This document shows positions 50,484 through 59,720 of a stretch of DNA of 64,000 nt, piece after piece. The translations under genes were made by a program, and so were the position numbers. The notes under the pieces are model-generated. The model was not told the origin of the DNA. It saw only the letters and a program-made list of their open reading frames with translations, and made no database searches. The DNA comes from Pseudomonas sp. BCA17 (GTDB taxonomy: Bacteria; Pseudomonadota; Gammaproteobacteria; Pseudomonadales; Pseudomonadaceae). Positions within the stretch are counted from its first letter, which is position 1; the number at the start of each line of letters is the position of its first letter. The stretch spans positions 248,001-312,000 of the forward strand of contig NZ_SGWI01000004.1 in NCBI RefSeq assembly GCF_004519405.1. The letters run 5' to 3'.

Positions 50484-51857
50484 ATGCCCCAACGTCAAGT
50501 CATCAATGCCTCCGTCAGCCCCAAGGGCAGCCTCGAAACCCTCTCCCAGCGTGAAGTGCAACAACTGAGTGAAGCCGGCACCGGCAGCATCTACACCCTG
50601 TTCCGTCAATGTGCCCTGGCCATTCTCAACACCGGCGCGCATATCGACAACGCCAAGACCATCCTCGACGCCTACAAAGACTTTGAAGTGCGTATCCACC
50701 AGCAGGATCGCGGCGTACGCCTGGAACTGCTGAATGCCCCGGCCGATGCGTTCGTCGATGGTGAAATGATCGCCAGCACCCGTGAGATGCTGTTCAGCGC
50801 CCTGCGTGACATCATCTACACCGAGAACGAGCTGGACAGCCAGCGCATCGACCTGAGCAATTCCCAAGGCATCACCGACTACGTGTTCCACCTGCTGCGC
50901 AACGCCCGCACGCTGCGCGCCGGGGTCGAACCGAAGATCGTGGTGTGCTGGGGCGGCCACTCCATCAACACCGAAGAATACAAATACACCAAGAAAGTCG
51001 GGCACGAACTGGGCCTGCGCAGCCTTGACGTATGTACCGGCTGCGGCCCCGGCGTGATGAAGGGCCCGATGAAAGGCGCGACCATTTCCCACGCCAAACA
51101 ACGCATCACCAACGGCCGTTACCTGGGCCTGACCGAGCCGGGCATCATCGCCGCCGAAGCGCCGAACCCGATCGTCAACGAGCTGGTGATCCTGCCGGAT
51201 ATCGAAAAACGCCTGGAAGCCTTCGTGCGCGTCGGCCACGGCATCATCATCTTCCCGGGCGGCGCCGGTACGGCCGAAGAGTTCCTGTACCTGCTGGGCA
51301 TCCTGATGCACCCGGACAACCGCGACCTGCCCTTCCCGGTCATCCTCACCGGGCCGAAACACGCCGCGCCGTACCTGGAACAATTGCATGCATTCGTCGG
51401 TGCCACCCTGGGCGAGGCGGCGCAAAAGCACTACCAGATCATCATCGACAACCCCGCCGAAGTGGCACGGCAGATGACGAGCGGCCTGAAGGCCGTGAAG
51501 CAGTTCCGTCGCGAGCGCAACGACGCGTTCCACTTCAACTGGCTGCTGAAGATCGACGAAGGCTTCCAGCGCCCATTCGACCCGACGCACGAGAACATGG
51601 CCAGCCTGCAACTGAGCCACGCGCTGCCACCGCATGAACTGGCGGCCAACCTGCGCCGTGCGTTTTCGGGCATCGTGGCCGGTAACGTCAAGGACAAAGG
51701 CATTCGCCTGATCGAACAGAACGGCCCCTACGAGATCCACGGCGACCCGGCCATCATGAAACCGCTGGATGAGCTGCTGAAGGCATTCGTGGCCCAACAC
51801 CGCATGAAGCTACCGGGTGGCGCGGCGTATGTACCGTGTTATCGCGTCGTTCAATAA
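50484..51857 (+). CDS. ppnN: Nucleotide 5'-monophosphate nucleosidase PpnN (LOG family)
   Basis: 457 aa. An N-terminal domain (about 1-140) precedes the LOG-family Rossmann core: TGCGPGVMKGPMKGA and the signature IIIFPGGAGTAEEFLYLLG. A C-terminal domain closes the protein. It splits purine and pyrimidine nucleoside monophosphates into base and ribose phosphate; in E. coli (YgdH) it is stimulated by (p)ppGpp. AAGGAATCAGA precedes the ATG. Confidence 0.94.
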   Translation: MPQRQVINASVSPKGSLETLSQREVQQLSEAGTGSIYTLFRQCALAILNTGAHIDNAKTILDAYKDFEVRIHQQDRGVRLELLNAPADAFVDGEMIASTREMLFSALRDIIYTENELDSQRIDLSNSQGITDYVFHLLRNARTLRAGVEPKIVVCWGGHSINTEEYKYTKKVGHELGLRSLDVCTGCGPGVMKGPMKGATISHAKQRITNGRYLGLTEPGIIAAEAPNPIVNELVILPDIEKRLEAFVRVGHGIIIFPGGAGTAEEFLYLLGILMHPDNRDLPFPVILTGPKHAAPYLEQLHAFVGATLGEAAQKHYQIIIDNPAEVARQMTSGLKAVKQFRRERNDAFHFNWLLKIDEGFQRPFDPTHENMASLQLSHALPPHELAANLRRAFSGIVAGNVKDKGIRLIEQNGPYEIHGDPAIMKPLDELLKAFVAQHRMKLPGGAAYVPCYRVVQ

Positions 51858-52154
51858 AAGTGACTCAGTAAAGGTGGCTGAGTAATCCGCACAGCACCGT
51901 CACACCATTGATTCCACCCACGGGCCAGGGTGCGCCAGTTTGCGCACCCCGGCCGTGGCTCCAGGCGCAATGCCCACGTGGAAACAGGCGGTCGGTCATA
52001 TGCTGTATCTCTTTGCAGGCGTTTTCGGGCGTGTCGACGGGGTAAACCGGACTATCGTTTTTAACTGTCCCGATCAACTCGCACCAGAAGAGCGCCTATG
52101 GACCAACGGATCTTGTCCTCCATAATTCCTTACCCTAATGTAAGGAGCATAACG

Positions 52155-52412
52155 ATGGAGATATTCAATATGGCAACCGCCACACTGACCTCAAAAGGGC
52201 AAATCACTATTCCGGTCCAGGTCAGAACAGCCTTGGGCCTGGAAACCGGAGACCGCGTAGAGTTTGTCGAGATGGAAGACGGCAGGTTTTCCATCATTGC
52301 CGCCAGCAAAACCGTACACGACCTCAAGGGCCTGGTCCGTAAACCTGCCAGGGCTGTCTCGATCGAAGACATGAACCGCGCCATCGCCACGCAAGGAGCA
52401 AAAGCCGGATGA
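52155..52412 (+). CDS. AbrB/SpoVT-type antitoxin (VapB-like)
   Basis: 85 aa from the ATG at 52155, with AAGGAG 7 nt upstream. The swapped-hairpin motif ATATLTSKGQITIPVQVRTALGLETGDRVEFVEMEDG fills the first half, and the C-terminal tail (VHDLKGLVRKPARAVSIEDMNRAI) is the usual toxin-binding part. It overlaps the PIN toxin gene by 4 nt (ATGA). Antitoxins of this kind bind their own promoter and neutralise the partner nuclease. Confidence 0.92.
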   Translation: MEIFNMATATLTSKGQITIPVQVRTALGLETGDRVEFVEMEDGRFSIIAASKTVHDLKGLVRKPARAVSIEDMNRAIATQGAKAG

Positions 52413-52804
52413 TCGGCCTGGATACCAACGTGTTGGTGCGCTACGTCACTCAGGATGATCCCGTGCAATCCCCCAAGGCGTGCGAGCTGATCGAATCGCT
52501 CACCACGCTTTCGCCAGGCTTTGTCAGCCTGGTGTCAGTGGTGGAATTGGTGTGGGTCTTACAAAGCTGCTACCAATGCGCCAAAAGCGAATTGGTGACG
52601 GTTTTGGAGACGCTGTTGCGCACCCGCGAATTGATCATCGAACAGGCGGAAATCGTTTGGCAGGCACTGCGGCGGTTCACGGCGAGTAAAGCCGATTTTG
52701 CCGACTGCCTGATCGAGCGCTGCGCCCATTCAGCAGGGTGTGAATACACCGCTACATTTGATCTGGATGCAGCCAAGGCAGCCGGGATGAAACGCCTGAG
52801 CTGA
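52409..52804 (+). CDS. PIN-domain toxin (VapC-like)
   Basis: 131 aa. The acidic residues of the PIN active site are in place: Asp5 (GLDTNVLVRY), Glu46 (SVVELVW), Asp96/Asp99 (ADFADCLI) and Asp118 (TFDLDAAK). VapC toxins cut RNA, often tRNA or rRNA, when the antitoxin is lost. It is translationally coupled to the antitoxin gene. Confidence 0.93.
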   Translation: MIGLDTNVLVRYVTQDDPVQSPKACELIESLTTLSPGFVSLVSVVELVWVLQSCYQCAKSELVTVLETLLRTRELIIEQAEIVWQALRRFTASKADFADCLIERCAHSAGCEYTATFDLDAAKAAGMKRLS

Positions 52805-52874
52805 GCCATCGCGTTGCGGTGGCGACCAGGCTTTGGTAAAAACGCGTTCAGACCTGATCAAGAGAAACACTCAC

Positions 52875-53249
52875 GTGCGTAAGCTGCTTTTCGCAATCTT
52901 GAGCGTGGCCCCTGCACTGGCCATCGCCGACACCATCACCTGGCCCGACCTGCCGCAAACCTGCTTCGTCAGCGGTCGCTCTGCCACCAGCGTAGATGTC
53001 GATACGGGCTGTGCGGCCTTCCTGATCAACGTGAAAGGCAAGGCGGCGGGTACGCCGATCAAGCTGGATATCCCGCAGTACGCCCTGCACGTCGACGAGG
53101 CCACCGGCAAGGAAACGCCGGTGATCATCATCCAGGCGGAAGAAAACGGCGAGATCAAGGCCGTGGGCTATCGGGAGCTGGGCACCGACCAGCTCGGCGC
53201 CGCATTGCTGCGGGAGGTTCGGCTCCTAGGTACCCAGAAGCCGAGCTAG
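52875..53249 (+). CDS. Hypothetical exported protein
   Basis: 124 aa from a GTG at 52875. The signal peptide is RKLLFAILSVAPALAIADTI with a likely cut after AIA. The mature part has two Cys (PQTCFVSG, DTGCAAF) that may pair, and otherwise no recognisable domain. A longer frame begins 14 codons upstream without a signal-like start. I do not recognise a function. It stands 70 nt after the toxin gene on the same strand. Confidence 0.75.
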   Translation: MRKLLFAILSVAPALAIADTITWPDLPQTCFVSGRSATSVDVDTGCAAFLINVKGKAAGTPIKLDIPQYALHVDEATGKETPVIIIQAEENGEIKAVGYRELGTDQLGAALLREVRLLGTQKPS

Positions 53250-53256
53250 CCAAGGC

Positions 53257-53586
53257 TTAGCGAACCCAGCCGCCACCCTGCCAGTGGTAACCGTCATTAC
53301 GTTGCACCCAATGCGGATGCACATAACGGTAACCTTCGCGCACCGGCTCCCAGTGGCCATGCACCGCCACGTATCGCCCGCCCTGCCAACGCCAGTAACC
53401 GCGCGACCAGACATAGCCGTAACGTGCTGCCGGCTCGACCTCGATCACTTGGACCGGTGGCGGTTGCGGCGCGACGACCTCGACATACTCACGTTGTACC
53501 GGTCCGCGTTCATGCACCACGCGCTCTTGCACACACCCGGACGCCGCGACGACCACTGCCGCCAAAGCTGCATAACGTAGCAACAT
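53257..53586 (-). CDS. YXWGXW-repeat lipoprotein
   Basis: 109 aa from the ATG at 53586. The lipobox is VVAASGC, with the Cys at about residue 18. The mature part starts with a Val/Pro-rich linker, then a Tyr/Trp/Gly pattern: YGYVWSRGYWRWQGGRYV, HGHWEPVREGYRYVHPHW and GYHWQGGGW, as in the YXWGXW repeat family. These are envelope proteins of unknown role. It is convergent with the exported-protein gene. Confidence 0.88.
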   Translation of the reverse strand: MLLRYAALAAVVVAASGCVQERVVHERGPVQREYVEVVAPQPPPVQVIEVEPAARYGYVWSRGYWRWQGGRYVAVHGHWEPVREGYRYVHPHWVQRNDGYHWQGGGWVR

Positions 53587-53714
53587 ACAAAACCCTCGGG
53601 CGTTATCGCCCAACAAACACGCTGAAAATTCCCCCTTCCTGCAGCCTCGCTCCTGCTTGGCTCTGAGTTCTTTTTAACAGGTAGTGTCTGTCGGCGGGCT
53701 GAACGGCGGGCGCC

Positions 53715-54611
53715 TTAAGCCTGGCCAAAACGCTGTAACACAGCGTCGACAAAGCGCCGCAGCTTGGCCGTGCGTTGCCGGTTTGCGGTGTAGACGAGGT
53801 GCATCGGGCGACTCGGTGCGTCAAAGGCCGGCAGTACGCGCACCAACTCCCCCCTGGCCAGCGCCGCACGCAAGAAATCCTCAGCCCCCAGGACAATGCC
53901 AAATCCATCCAGCGCGGCCGACATCAAGGCCCTGCTCTCATTGATCTGCAAACGGCTGGAAACCGCCACTCGGTAAGTGGCCGCACCTTGGTGGAACACC
54001 CATTCCCGATCAGCAAGGCGGGCCCAGAAGGCGTAGCCCAGGCATTCATGCTGCTCAAGGTCTGCCGGTATCAGCGGTGTACCGCGTGCCGAGAGGTAAG
54101 CCGGTGCCGCACAGGCCACCAAGCGATAAGGTGCCAAGGGCCTCGCCGTGAGGCTGTTCGTGGCCAGTGGGCCGATACGAAAGGCCACCTCATAACCTTC
54201 CTCCACCAGGTCGACGAAGCGGTCTGTCAGGTGCAGGTCGATTTCCACGTCTGGATGATCGCGCAGGAACGCCGTGATCAGAGGCATCAGGCTATAGGAG
54301 CCAAAAGTTACCGGGGCGGTGATCCTCAGCTTGCCGCGCGGCGTGTCGTTCATGATCTGCGCGAGCGAGTCGGCGGCGTCGGCTTCCGCGAGGATATGTT
54401 TGCAACGCTCGTAGTAGGCACTGCCCAGCTCGGTCAAGCTTTGCCGGCGAGTGGTGCGATTAAGCAGGCGCGCACCCAGACGCTGCTCAAGCGCGGCGAC
54501 ATGCTTGGCCACCATCTGCGGCGACATGTTCAAACGCTCGGCTGCACGTGCGTAGGAGCCCGACTCAGCGGCCATGACAAACGCATGCATGCTTGAAAGA
54601 CGGTCCATCAT
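53715..54611 (-). CDS. LysR-type transcriptional regulator
   Basis: 298 aa. Residues 1-60 hold the helix-turn-helix (MDRLSSMHAFVMAAESGSYARAAERLNMSPQMVAKHVAALEQRLG is the core). The effector domain contains GKLRITAPVTFGSYSLMPLITAFL and is CrgA-like. It is divergent from the reductase gene at 54710, 98 bp away, and is its likely regulator. Confidence 0.88.
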   Translation of the reverse strand: MMDRLSSMHAFVMAAESGSYARAAERLNMSPQMVAKHVAALEQRLGARLLNRTTRRQSLTELGSAYYERCKHILAEADAADSLAQIMNDTPRGKLRITAPVTFGSYSLMPLITAFLRDHPDVEIDLHLTDRFVDLVEEGYEVAFRIGPLATNSLTARPLAPYRLVACAAPAYLSARGTPLIPADLEQHECLGYAFWARLADREWVFHQGAATYRVAVSSRLQINESRALMSAALDGFGIVLGAEDFLRAALARGELVRVLPAFDAPSRPMHLVYTANRQRTAKLRRFVDAVLQRFGQA

Positions 54612-54709
54612 TCCCTACTCCCAGTAACAACATCGACACCAAAACGCTTATTTATCGAGATTTGGTTGCTAATCATCATAACCGCTCCCCCGTTCACAGG
54701 AGCAAGGAC

Positions 54710-55375
54710 ATGAAGATTGGCGTAATAGGCGCAGGCTTTATCGGGCGGGCCGTGGCCGAATTGGCACTGGCGGCCGGGCATGAGGTGATGTTGAGCAACT
54801 CCCGTGGCCCCCAGACCATGAGCAGCGTGCTCAGCGGCATCTTGGGTGTGCAGGTGGGCAGCGCGGACGATGCCGCCAGATTTGGCGATGTGGTGCTGGT
54901 GGCCATCCCCCTGGAGCACTACCGCAGCGTCCCGGCGCAATGGCTGGAGGGCAAGGTGGTGATGGACGCCAATAACTACTACCCGAACCGTGACGGGCAT
55001 ATTCCGGCGCTGGACCGCTTTGAAACCACCACCAGCCGGCTGCTCGCCGAGCACCTGCCGCATGCGCATGTGGTGAAGGTGTTTAACGCGATATTTGCCC
55101 CCGACCTGACCCAGGACGCTCGCCCCCACGGTGCAGCGGACCGCCGCGCCCTGCCGGTGGCAGCGGACGATGCGGCAGCCAAGGCGCAGGTGATCAGCTT
55201 GCTCGACGAACTCGGGTTCGATGCCGTGGATGCTGGCGGGCTGGATGACAGCTGGCGCTTTGAACGGGGCAAACCCGCGTACTGCATTCCGCTGGATCAG
55301 GCAGGCCTGGAGGCCGCGCTGACCAAGGCCGAACGTACGGTTGAACTGCCTGCTGTCGAACGAACCCGCCGATAA
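54710..55375 (+). CDS. NADP-binding oxidoreductase (F420-dependent NADP reductase type)
   Basis: 221 aa from the ATG at 54710, with AGGAG upstream. The Rossmann motif is MKIGVIGAGFIGRAVAELAL, followed by VMLSNSRGPQT, VVLVAIPLEHYRSVP, VVMDANNYYPNRDG and VVKVFNAIFAPDL. The fold is that of the NADP oxidoreductase coenzyme F420-dependent family; in Pseudomonas, which lacks a usual F420 system, such proteins probably use another partner. Substrate unknown. Confidence 0.85.
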   Translation: MKIGVIGAGFIGRAVAELALAAGHEVMLSNSRGPQTMSSVLSGILGVQVGSADDAARFGDVVLVAIPLEHYRSVPAQWLEGKVVMDANNYYPNRDGHIPALDRFETTTSRLLAEHLPHAHVVKVFNAIFAPDLTQDARPHGAADRRALPVAADDAAAKAQVISLLDELGFDAVDAGGLDDSWRFERGKPAYCIPLDQAGLEAALTKAERTVELPAVERTRR

Positions 55376-55387
55376 ACGCCCGTGCAC

Positions 55388-55426
55388 AAAAAAGCCCGCT
55401 GACCGTCACCGGTTCAGCGGGCTGTT
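55388..55426. terminator. Bidirectional terminator between reductase and mqo
   Basis: AAAAAAGCCCGCTGACCG pairs with CGGTTCAGCGGGCTGTTT around a TCAC loop. A long GC stem with A and T tracts on both sides sits between two convergent genes. Confidence 0.9.
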
Positions 55427-55442
55427 TACATCAGGACTTGGC

Positions 55443-57089
55443 TTACAGCGCCAGGTCAGACGCAGGCTTGCTTGGCTCGGCCGCAGGCTTGGCAGCCTCG
55501 GTGGCCTTTGGCGCCGCCAGTTGCGGGATGGCTGGCGGTGGAGTCAGTTGCAGGACGCCGGCCGTGTAGGCCCATTCCTTGGCAACCGCTTCAGGACTGT
55601 CGTTCAGCTTGGTACCGTAGCTCGGTACGATCTGGTGCAGTTTGGCCTGCCACTCAGGGCTCGCCACTTTGTCCTTGAACACTTTCTGCAGCACGGTCAG
55701 CATGATCGGAGCCGCGGTGGACGCGCCCGGCGATGCACCCAGCAGGCCGGCGATGGTGTTGTCGGCGGAGCTGACCACTTCGGTACCGAGTTTCAGGACG
55801 CCGCCCTGCTCTTCGTCACGCTTGATGATCTGCACACGCTGACCGGCCTGCCACAGGCGCCAGTCTTCTTTCTTGGCGTTCGGGAAGTACTCTTGCAGCG
55901 CCTTGAAGCGGTCGTCGTCCGACAGCATCAGTTGACCGGCAAGGTACTCGACCAGTGGGTATTCATGAATACCGACTTTGGTCATTGGCCAGATGTTGTG
56001 GGTGGTGGTGCTGGTCAGCAGGTCCAGGTACGAGCCTTCCTTGAGGAACTTGGTCGAGAAGGTCGCAAATGGGCCAAACAGGATCACGCGCTTGCCGTCC
56101 AGCACGCGGGTGTCCAGGTGCGGAACCGACATCGGCGGCGAACCCACCGAAGCTTTACCGTAAGCCTTGGCCAGGTGCTGCTCGGCCACGGTTGGGTTAT
56201 CGGTCACCAGGAACGAGCCACCCACTGGGAAGCCTGCGTATTCCTTGGCTTCAGGAATGCCGGACTTTTGCAGCAAGTGCAGTGCACCGCCGCCCGCGCC
56301 GATGAACACGAACTTGGCATCGGTTTCGGTCTTGGTGCCGTCTTTCAGGTTTTTGTAGCTCACACGCCACGAACCGTCGGCGTTCTTGGTGATGTCCTGC
56401 ACTTCGCTCGACAGTTTCAGGTCGAACTTCGGTGTGGTTTGCAGGTGAGCGACGAACTGACGGGTGATCTCGCCGAAGTTGACGTCGGTGCCGATTGGCG
56501 TCCAAGTGGCCGCGATTTTCTGGTTCGGGTCACGCCCTTCCATCATCAGCGGAACCCACTTGGCGATCTGCGCCGGATCTTCGGAGTACTGCATGCCGGC
56601 GAACAACGGGCTCGCCTGCAGGGCTTCGTAGCGCTTCTTGAGGAACTTGATGTTGTCATCGCCCCACACAAAGCTCATGTGCGGCGTGGAGTTGATGAAC
56701 GAACGCGGGTTCTTCAGCACGCCCTGCTGGACCTGCCAGGACCAGAACTGACGAGAAATCTGGAAGGCTTCGTTGATCTCGACCGCTTTCGGGATCTCAA
56801 CAACGCCATCCTTGTTTTCCGGGGTGTAGTTCAACTCAGCCAGGGCCGAGTGACCGGTACCGGCGTTGTTCCAGCCGTTGGAGCTTTCTTCGGCAACGCC
56901 ATCAAGACGTTCGACCATCTCCATCGACCAGTCCGGCTGCAGCTCGTTGAGCCAAACACCCAGGGTCGCACTCATGATGCCGCCGCCGATCAGCAGCACA
57001 TCGACTTTCTTTGCCTCTTCCGCGTGAACGGACGTGATCCCCATCGACAAAGCCAGCCCCAGCAGGGCAGTGTTTACTTTCTTAAACAT
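55443..57089 (-). CDS. mqo: Malate:quinone oxidoreductase with N-terminal signal
   Basis: 548 aa FAD enzyme. The FAD site is [50 protein letters not shown] is the family signature. It oxidises malate to oxaloacetate and passes electrons to quinone. Before the FAD fold lies a 24-residue hydrophobic leader ([21 protein letters not shown]) that looks like a Sec signal or anchor. The C-terminus carries an Ala/Pro/Lys-rich tail of about 30 residues. I use the ATG at 57089 after AGGTG; another ATG lies three codons upstream. Confidence 0.95.
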   Translation of the reverse strand: MFKKVNTALLGLALSMGITSVHAEEAKKVDVLLIGGGIMSATLGVWLNELQPDWSMEMVERLDGVAEESSNGWNNAGTGHSALAELNYTPENKDGVVEIPKAVEINEAFQISRQFWSWQVQQGVLKNPRSFINSTPHMSFVWGDDNIKFLKKRYEALQASPLFAGMQYSEDPAQIAKWVPLMMEGRDPNQKIAATWTPIGTDVNFGEITRQFVAHLQTTPKFDLKLSSEVQDITKNADGSWRVSYKNLKDGTKTETDAKFVFIGAGGGALHLLQKSGIPEAKEYAGFPVGGSFLVTDNPTVAEQHLAKAYGKASVGSPPMSVPHLDTRVLDGKRVILFGPFATFSTKFLKEGSYLDLLTSTTTHNIWPMTKVGIHEYPLVEYLAGQLMLSDDDRFKALQEYFPNAKKEDWRLWQAGQRVQIIKRDEEQGGVLKLGTEVVSSADNTIAGLLGASPGASTAAPIMLTVLQKVFKDKVASPEWQAKLHQIVPSYGTKLNDSPEAVAKEWAYTAGVLQLTPPPAIPQLAAPKATEAAKPAAEPSKPASDLAL

Positions 57090-57571
57090 CAGTAGCACCT
57101 ATGATAAAACGCCATCCGCCCCGCCGCCCCGGATCATGGCAACCCTCGATCACGCTACGTCAGGCAACGTACCGTGGGGTTTACGCAATCACATGAGGAC
57201 CGCAGGGTGGGCACACAAGGCCGATGAATCGGCCTCACTGTTATGTCCCTTCTGCGCTGACTTCTTATCATTATTGGCTTCAGCTACCTGGGCGACAGAC
57301 CACCGCCGGGACGTATACGGGTGTACGCACCAGGGAAAGACTAGACCAAGACGGCGCGCAGAATATCACGCTGAGCGGTGTTTATGCGTCGTTTGGCCAA
57401 TTGACAGCTCTAAATCGCCCGTTTTGGCGCGACCGTGTCAAGGCTGGCAGACGCGACGTGGCGTCACAGGGTTGGAACGTTTACGCAAAACGCTGTTCTA
57501 GACAGTTTCGCCGCTGCTTGCGTAGCATCGGCGGCTTTCCTTCGTGCGATCCATCCAGACTAGAGTTGTCC
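57090..57571. other. 482-bp divergent region mqo / MFS
   Basis: No gene supported. A plus-strand frame open from 57224 runs into the MFS gene but has no start signal. A palindrome GGCCGATGAATCGGCC lies at 57219-57234. Promoters for both divergent genes should be here. Confidence 0.5.
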
Positions 57572-58759
57572 ATGACTATCCAGCAGACACCCGGGCATGT
57601 ACTGCCCGCGCGTAGCGCCGCCAAAATGGAAGCGGCCATGGCCGTGGGTGCCTTCGCAATCGGTACCGGCGAATTTGCCATCATGGGCTTGATGCCCGAC
57701 ATCGCCCACAACCTGGGTTTAAGCGAACCCCAGGTCGGCCACGCCATCAGCGCGTATGCCTTGGGTGTGATGGTCGGCGCCCCATTACTGGCGATCCTCG
57801 GCGCCAAGTTGCTGCGCAAACACATGTTGCTGTTGCTGATGGGGCTCTACGCCCTAGGCAACCTCGCCACCGCCTTCACCCCGACCTTCGGCTCACTGGT
57901 GGCCTTCCGCTTTATCAGCGGCCTGCCCCACGGCGCCTACTTCGGGATTGCCGCCGTAGTCGCCTCGAGCATGGTGCCCAACGACAAACGCGCCGGCGCC
58001 GTGGCCCGCGTGATGATGGGCCTGACCCTGGCCATGCTGCTCGGCAACCCCATCGCCACCTTCCTCGGCCAGCACCTGGGCTGGCGTTCGGCGTTCGGGC
58101 TGGTCAGCGTGATTGCCCTGTGCACCATCGCTCTGGTCTGGCAATTCGTGCCCCACCGCCACGACGAGCAACGCAGCGACCCGCGCAAGGAAATGCGCGC
58201 CTTCACCAAACCCCAGGTGTGGATGGCGCTGTCGATTGGCGCCATTGGGTTTGCCGGGATGTTCTGCGTATTCAGCTACCTGGCACCGACCATGCTCGAA
58301 GTGACCAAAGTGTCGCCGCAGTGGATTCCGTTTGGGCTGGCGGCGTTTGGTGTCGGCGGGATTATCGGCAACATTGCCGGCGGCAAGCTGTTTGACCGCA
58401 TGCAGTTCCGAGCGGTGGGCTTGATATTGGTGTGGTCGATGGCCGTGTTGCTGTTCTTCCCCTTCGCGGCGTCGTCGCTGTGGGGCGTGCTGCTGAGCAT
58501 GGGATTGGTCGGCACCATGGTGGCCTTGGCTGCGCCGCTGCAGATCCGACTGATGGACATCGCTCATGAAGCCCCGAGCCTGGCGGCGGCGTCCAACCAC
58601 GCGGCGTTCAACCTGGCGAACGCACTGGGGCCGTGGTTCGGAGGCATGGCAATCACGGCGGGATATGGCTGGACAAGCACCGGCTACATCGGCGCGGCTA
58701 CCGCGCTGGTGGGCCTGGGCCTCTACCTCATCGCCCGCCGCATGCAGGGCGGCCACTGA
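57572..58759 (+). CDS. MFS exporter (AraJ/sugar-efflux type)
   Basis: 395 aa from the ATG at 57572. It has twelve membrane segments, with AIGTGEFAIMGLMPDIAHNLG in the first, the loop 2-3 region GAKLLRKHMLLLLMG, and FRFISGLPHGAYFGIAAVVASSMVP, the pattern of the AraJ/YdeA/SotB arabinose-type and drug exporters. The substrate cannot be told from sequence. The upstream in-frame extension to 57224 is not similar to the family. Confidence 0.88.
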   Translation: MTIQQTPGHVLPARSAAKMEAAMAVGAFAIGTGEFAIMGLMPDIAHNLGLSEPQVGHAISAYALGVMVGAPLLAILGAKLLRKHMLLLLMGLYALGNLATAFTPTFGSLVAFRFISGLPHGAYFGIAAVVASSMVPNDKRAGAVARVMMGLTLAMLLGNPIATFLGQHLGWRSAFGLVSVIALCTIALVWQFVPHRHDEQRSDPRKEMRAFTKPQVWMALSIGAIGFAGMFCVFSYLAPTMLEVTKVSPQWIPFGLAAFGVGGIIGNIAGGKLFDRMQFRAVGLILVWSMAVLLFFPFAASSLWGVLLSMGLVGTMVALAAPLQIRLMDIAHEAPSLAAASNHAAFNLANALGPWFGGMAITAGYGWTSTGYIGAATALVGLGLYLIARRMQGGH

Positions 58760-58768
58760 AAGCCCAAT

Positions 58769-58800
58769 TGTAGGAGGGGGCTTGCTCCCGATGGCAGCGG
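58769..58800. repeat. Single REP sequence
   Basis: TGTAGGAGGGGGCTTGCTCC followed by CGATGGCAGCGG matches the common fluorescens-group REP. It is one copy just past the MFS stop. Confidence 0.8.
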
Positions 58801-58832
58801 GTCAGTCAACACACTGATGACTGACCTCCCCG

Positions 58833-59054
58833 TCAATCATCATGCAACAGCCCTGACCCATACTCCCCATAACTGCTGCCCAACCCACTGCCGCCAAAAT
58901 TCATCTTGGCGGCTTTGCTCGGACTGTGGTCACCAAACGCCTGGCATCCCCCCGAGAAACACGGGTCGCCGCTCACGCCCGAAGAACCCGACGAACAAGC
59001 ACTCAACAGCAACGTACCAGCAACCATCACGACTTTGACGAGGTTCGAAATCAT
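58833..59054 (-). CDS. Small lipoprotein
   Basis: 73 aa. The signal MISNLVKVVMVAGTLLLSAC ends with the lipobox LLSAC (Cys at 20). The mature part is Ser/Gly-rich (SSGSSGVSGDPCFSGGCQAFG) with two further Cys. AGGGA lies 9 nt before the ATG. The start and its upstream region lie inside one copy of the direct repeat described at 59048-59219. No function is known to me. Confidence 0.75.
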   Translation of the reverse strand: MISNLVKVVMVAGTLLLSACSSGSSGVSGDPCFSGGCQAFGDHSPSKAAKMNFGGSGLGSSYGEYGSGLLHDD

Positions 59055-59219
59055 GTTTTCAGTTCCCTGTGGGCTGGAGGCGCGAGGGTCCTCTCTTGAA
59101 GAGGATCGTAGACCTCAAAGGCTCAGGGAGTGATGAAACTTTACTGCGCGACAGCAGGGGTTCAGGTTGCCGCCTTGGGGTAAGGCGGAGGCGCGGCGTT
59201 GCCGGCTTGCTCCTGGGCT
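59048..59219. repeat. Direct repeat, left copy (with DUF6124 remnant)
   Basis: It aligns with 60819-61006. Shared stretches include GTTTTCAGTT, GGGCTGGAGGCGCGAGGG, CTTGAAGAGGATCGTAG, GGTTCAGG, CCGCCTTGGG with TAAGGCGG, and GGCTTGCTCCTGGGCT. On the minus strand it carries a codon run ending AQEQAGNAAPPPYPKAAT, the tail of a DUF6124-like protein without its body. The repeat also holds the start region of the small lipoprotein gene. Confidence 0.85.
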
Positions 59220-59241
59220 GGAGGATTGCAGCCTTCGTTGT

Positions 59242-59646
59242 CTAGACGCCAACCGTTGAATGGGCAGCGTTGCTCAGTTGCTGAAGTTCAAGCTGCTTGG
59301 CAGCACTGGCCTCAAGACTCGCGCGCTCTGCATCCAGATACTGATAAATGCCATGGAGGTTGGTGATTTTCTGCTTGATCTCCGCCATCTTCTTTTCAAT
59401 CAGCTTAGCGCCGTCAGCACAATCGATCAGCTTGTTGCGCTGCGCATCCAGAATCTCGCCTATTTCCCCGAGGGAAAACCCCATGCTTTGCGCCCGCTGG
59501 ATGAAGTCCAGGTCCTGCAGGGTTTGCGCGGTGTAAACACGATAATTGTTGGTTCGCCGCTGCGGTGAGATCAAGCCGATTTGCTCGTAATAACGCAGCG
59601 TATGGCGGCTTGCACCGCTGCGCGCCTCAAGTTCGCCTATTTTCAT
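59242..59646 (-). CDS. MerR-family regulator
   Basis: 134 aa. The winged helix MKIGELEARSGASRHTLRYYEQIGLISPQRRTNNYRVYTAQTLQDLDFIQRAQSMG fills the first 60 residues, followed by a coiled-coil helix and a short tail. Cys at 77 (IDCADG) is single, so it is not a classical mercury or copper sensor. It is divergent from the SDR gene at 59721, and a MerR-type palindrome lies between them. Confidence 0.9.
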   Translation of the reverse strand: MKIGELEARSGASRHTLRYYEQIGLISPQRRTNNYRVYTAQTLQDLDFIQRAQSMGFSLGEIGEILDAQRNKLIDCADGAKLIEKKMAEIKQKITNLHGIYQYLDAERASLEASAAKQLELQQLSNAAHSTVGV

Positions 59647-59657
59647 GAAAACAACAC

Positions 59658-59689
59658 TTGACTGTAGAGTTGGGTCGACAGTTTACGCT
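59658..59689 (+). promoter_or_regulatory. MerR-type operator and promoter for SDR gene
   Basis: ACTGT (59661-59665) and ACAGT (59678-59682) form a palindrome spaced by 12, between a -35 TTGACT (59658-59663) and a -10 TACGCT (59684-59689). The 20-bp spacer is the long spacing that MerR regulators correct by twisting DNA. Confidence 0.75.
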
Positions 59690-59720
59690 TGATTTCTTAC
59701 CTGACCCAAGGAACATAGAA

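Noticed and set aside
51865..52077. 70-codon minus-strand frame between ppnN and the antitoxin gene, with a possible inner ATG preceded by AAAGAGA
   Set aside because: TTG start and no known domain. A 44-residue peptide from the inner ATG cannot be excluded but has no support.
57224..57571. Upstream extension of the MFS frame
   Set aside because: It has no similarity to the family, no start signal, and spans a palindrome and the probable promoter.
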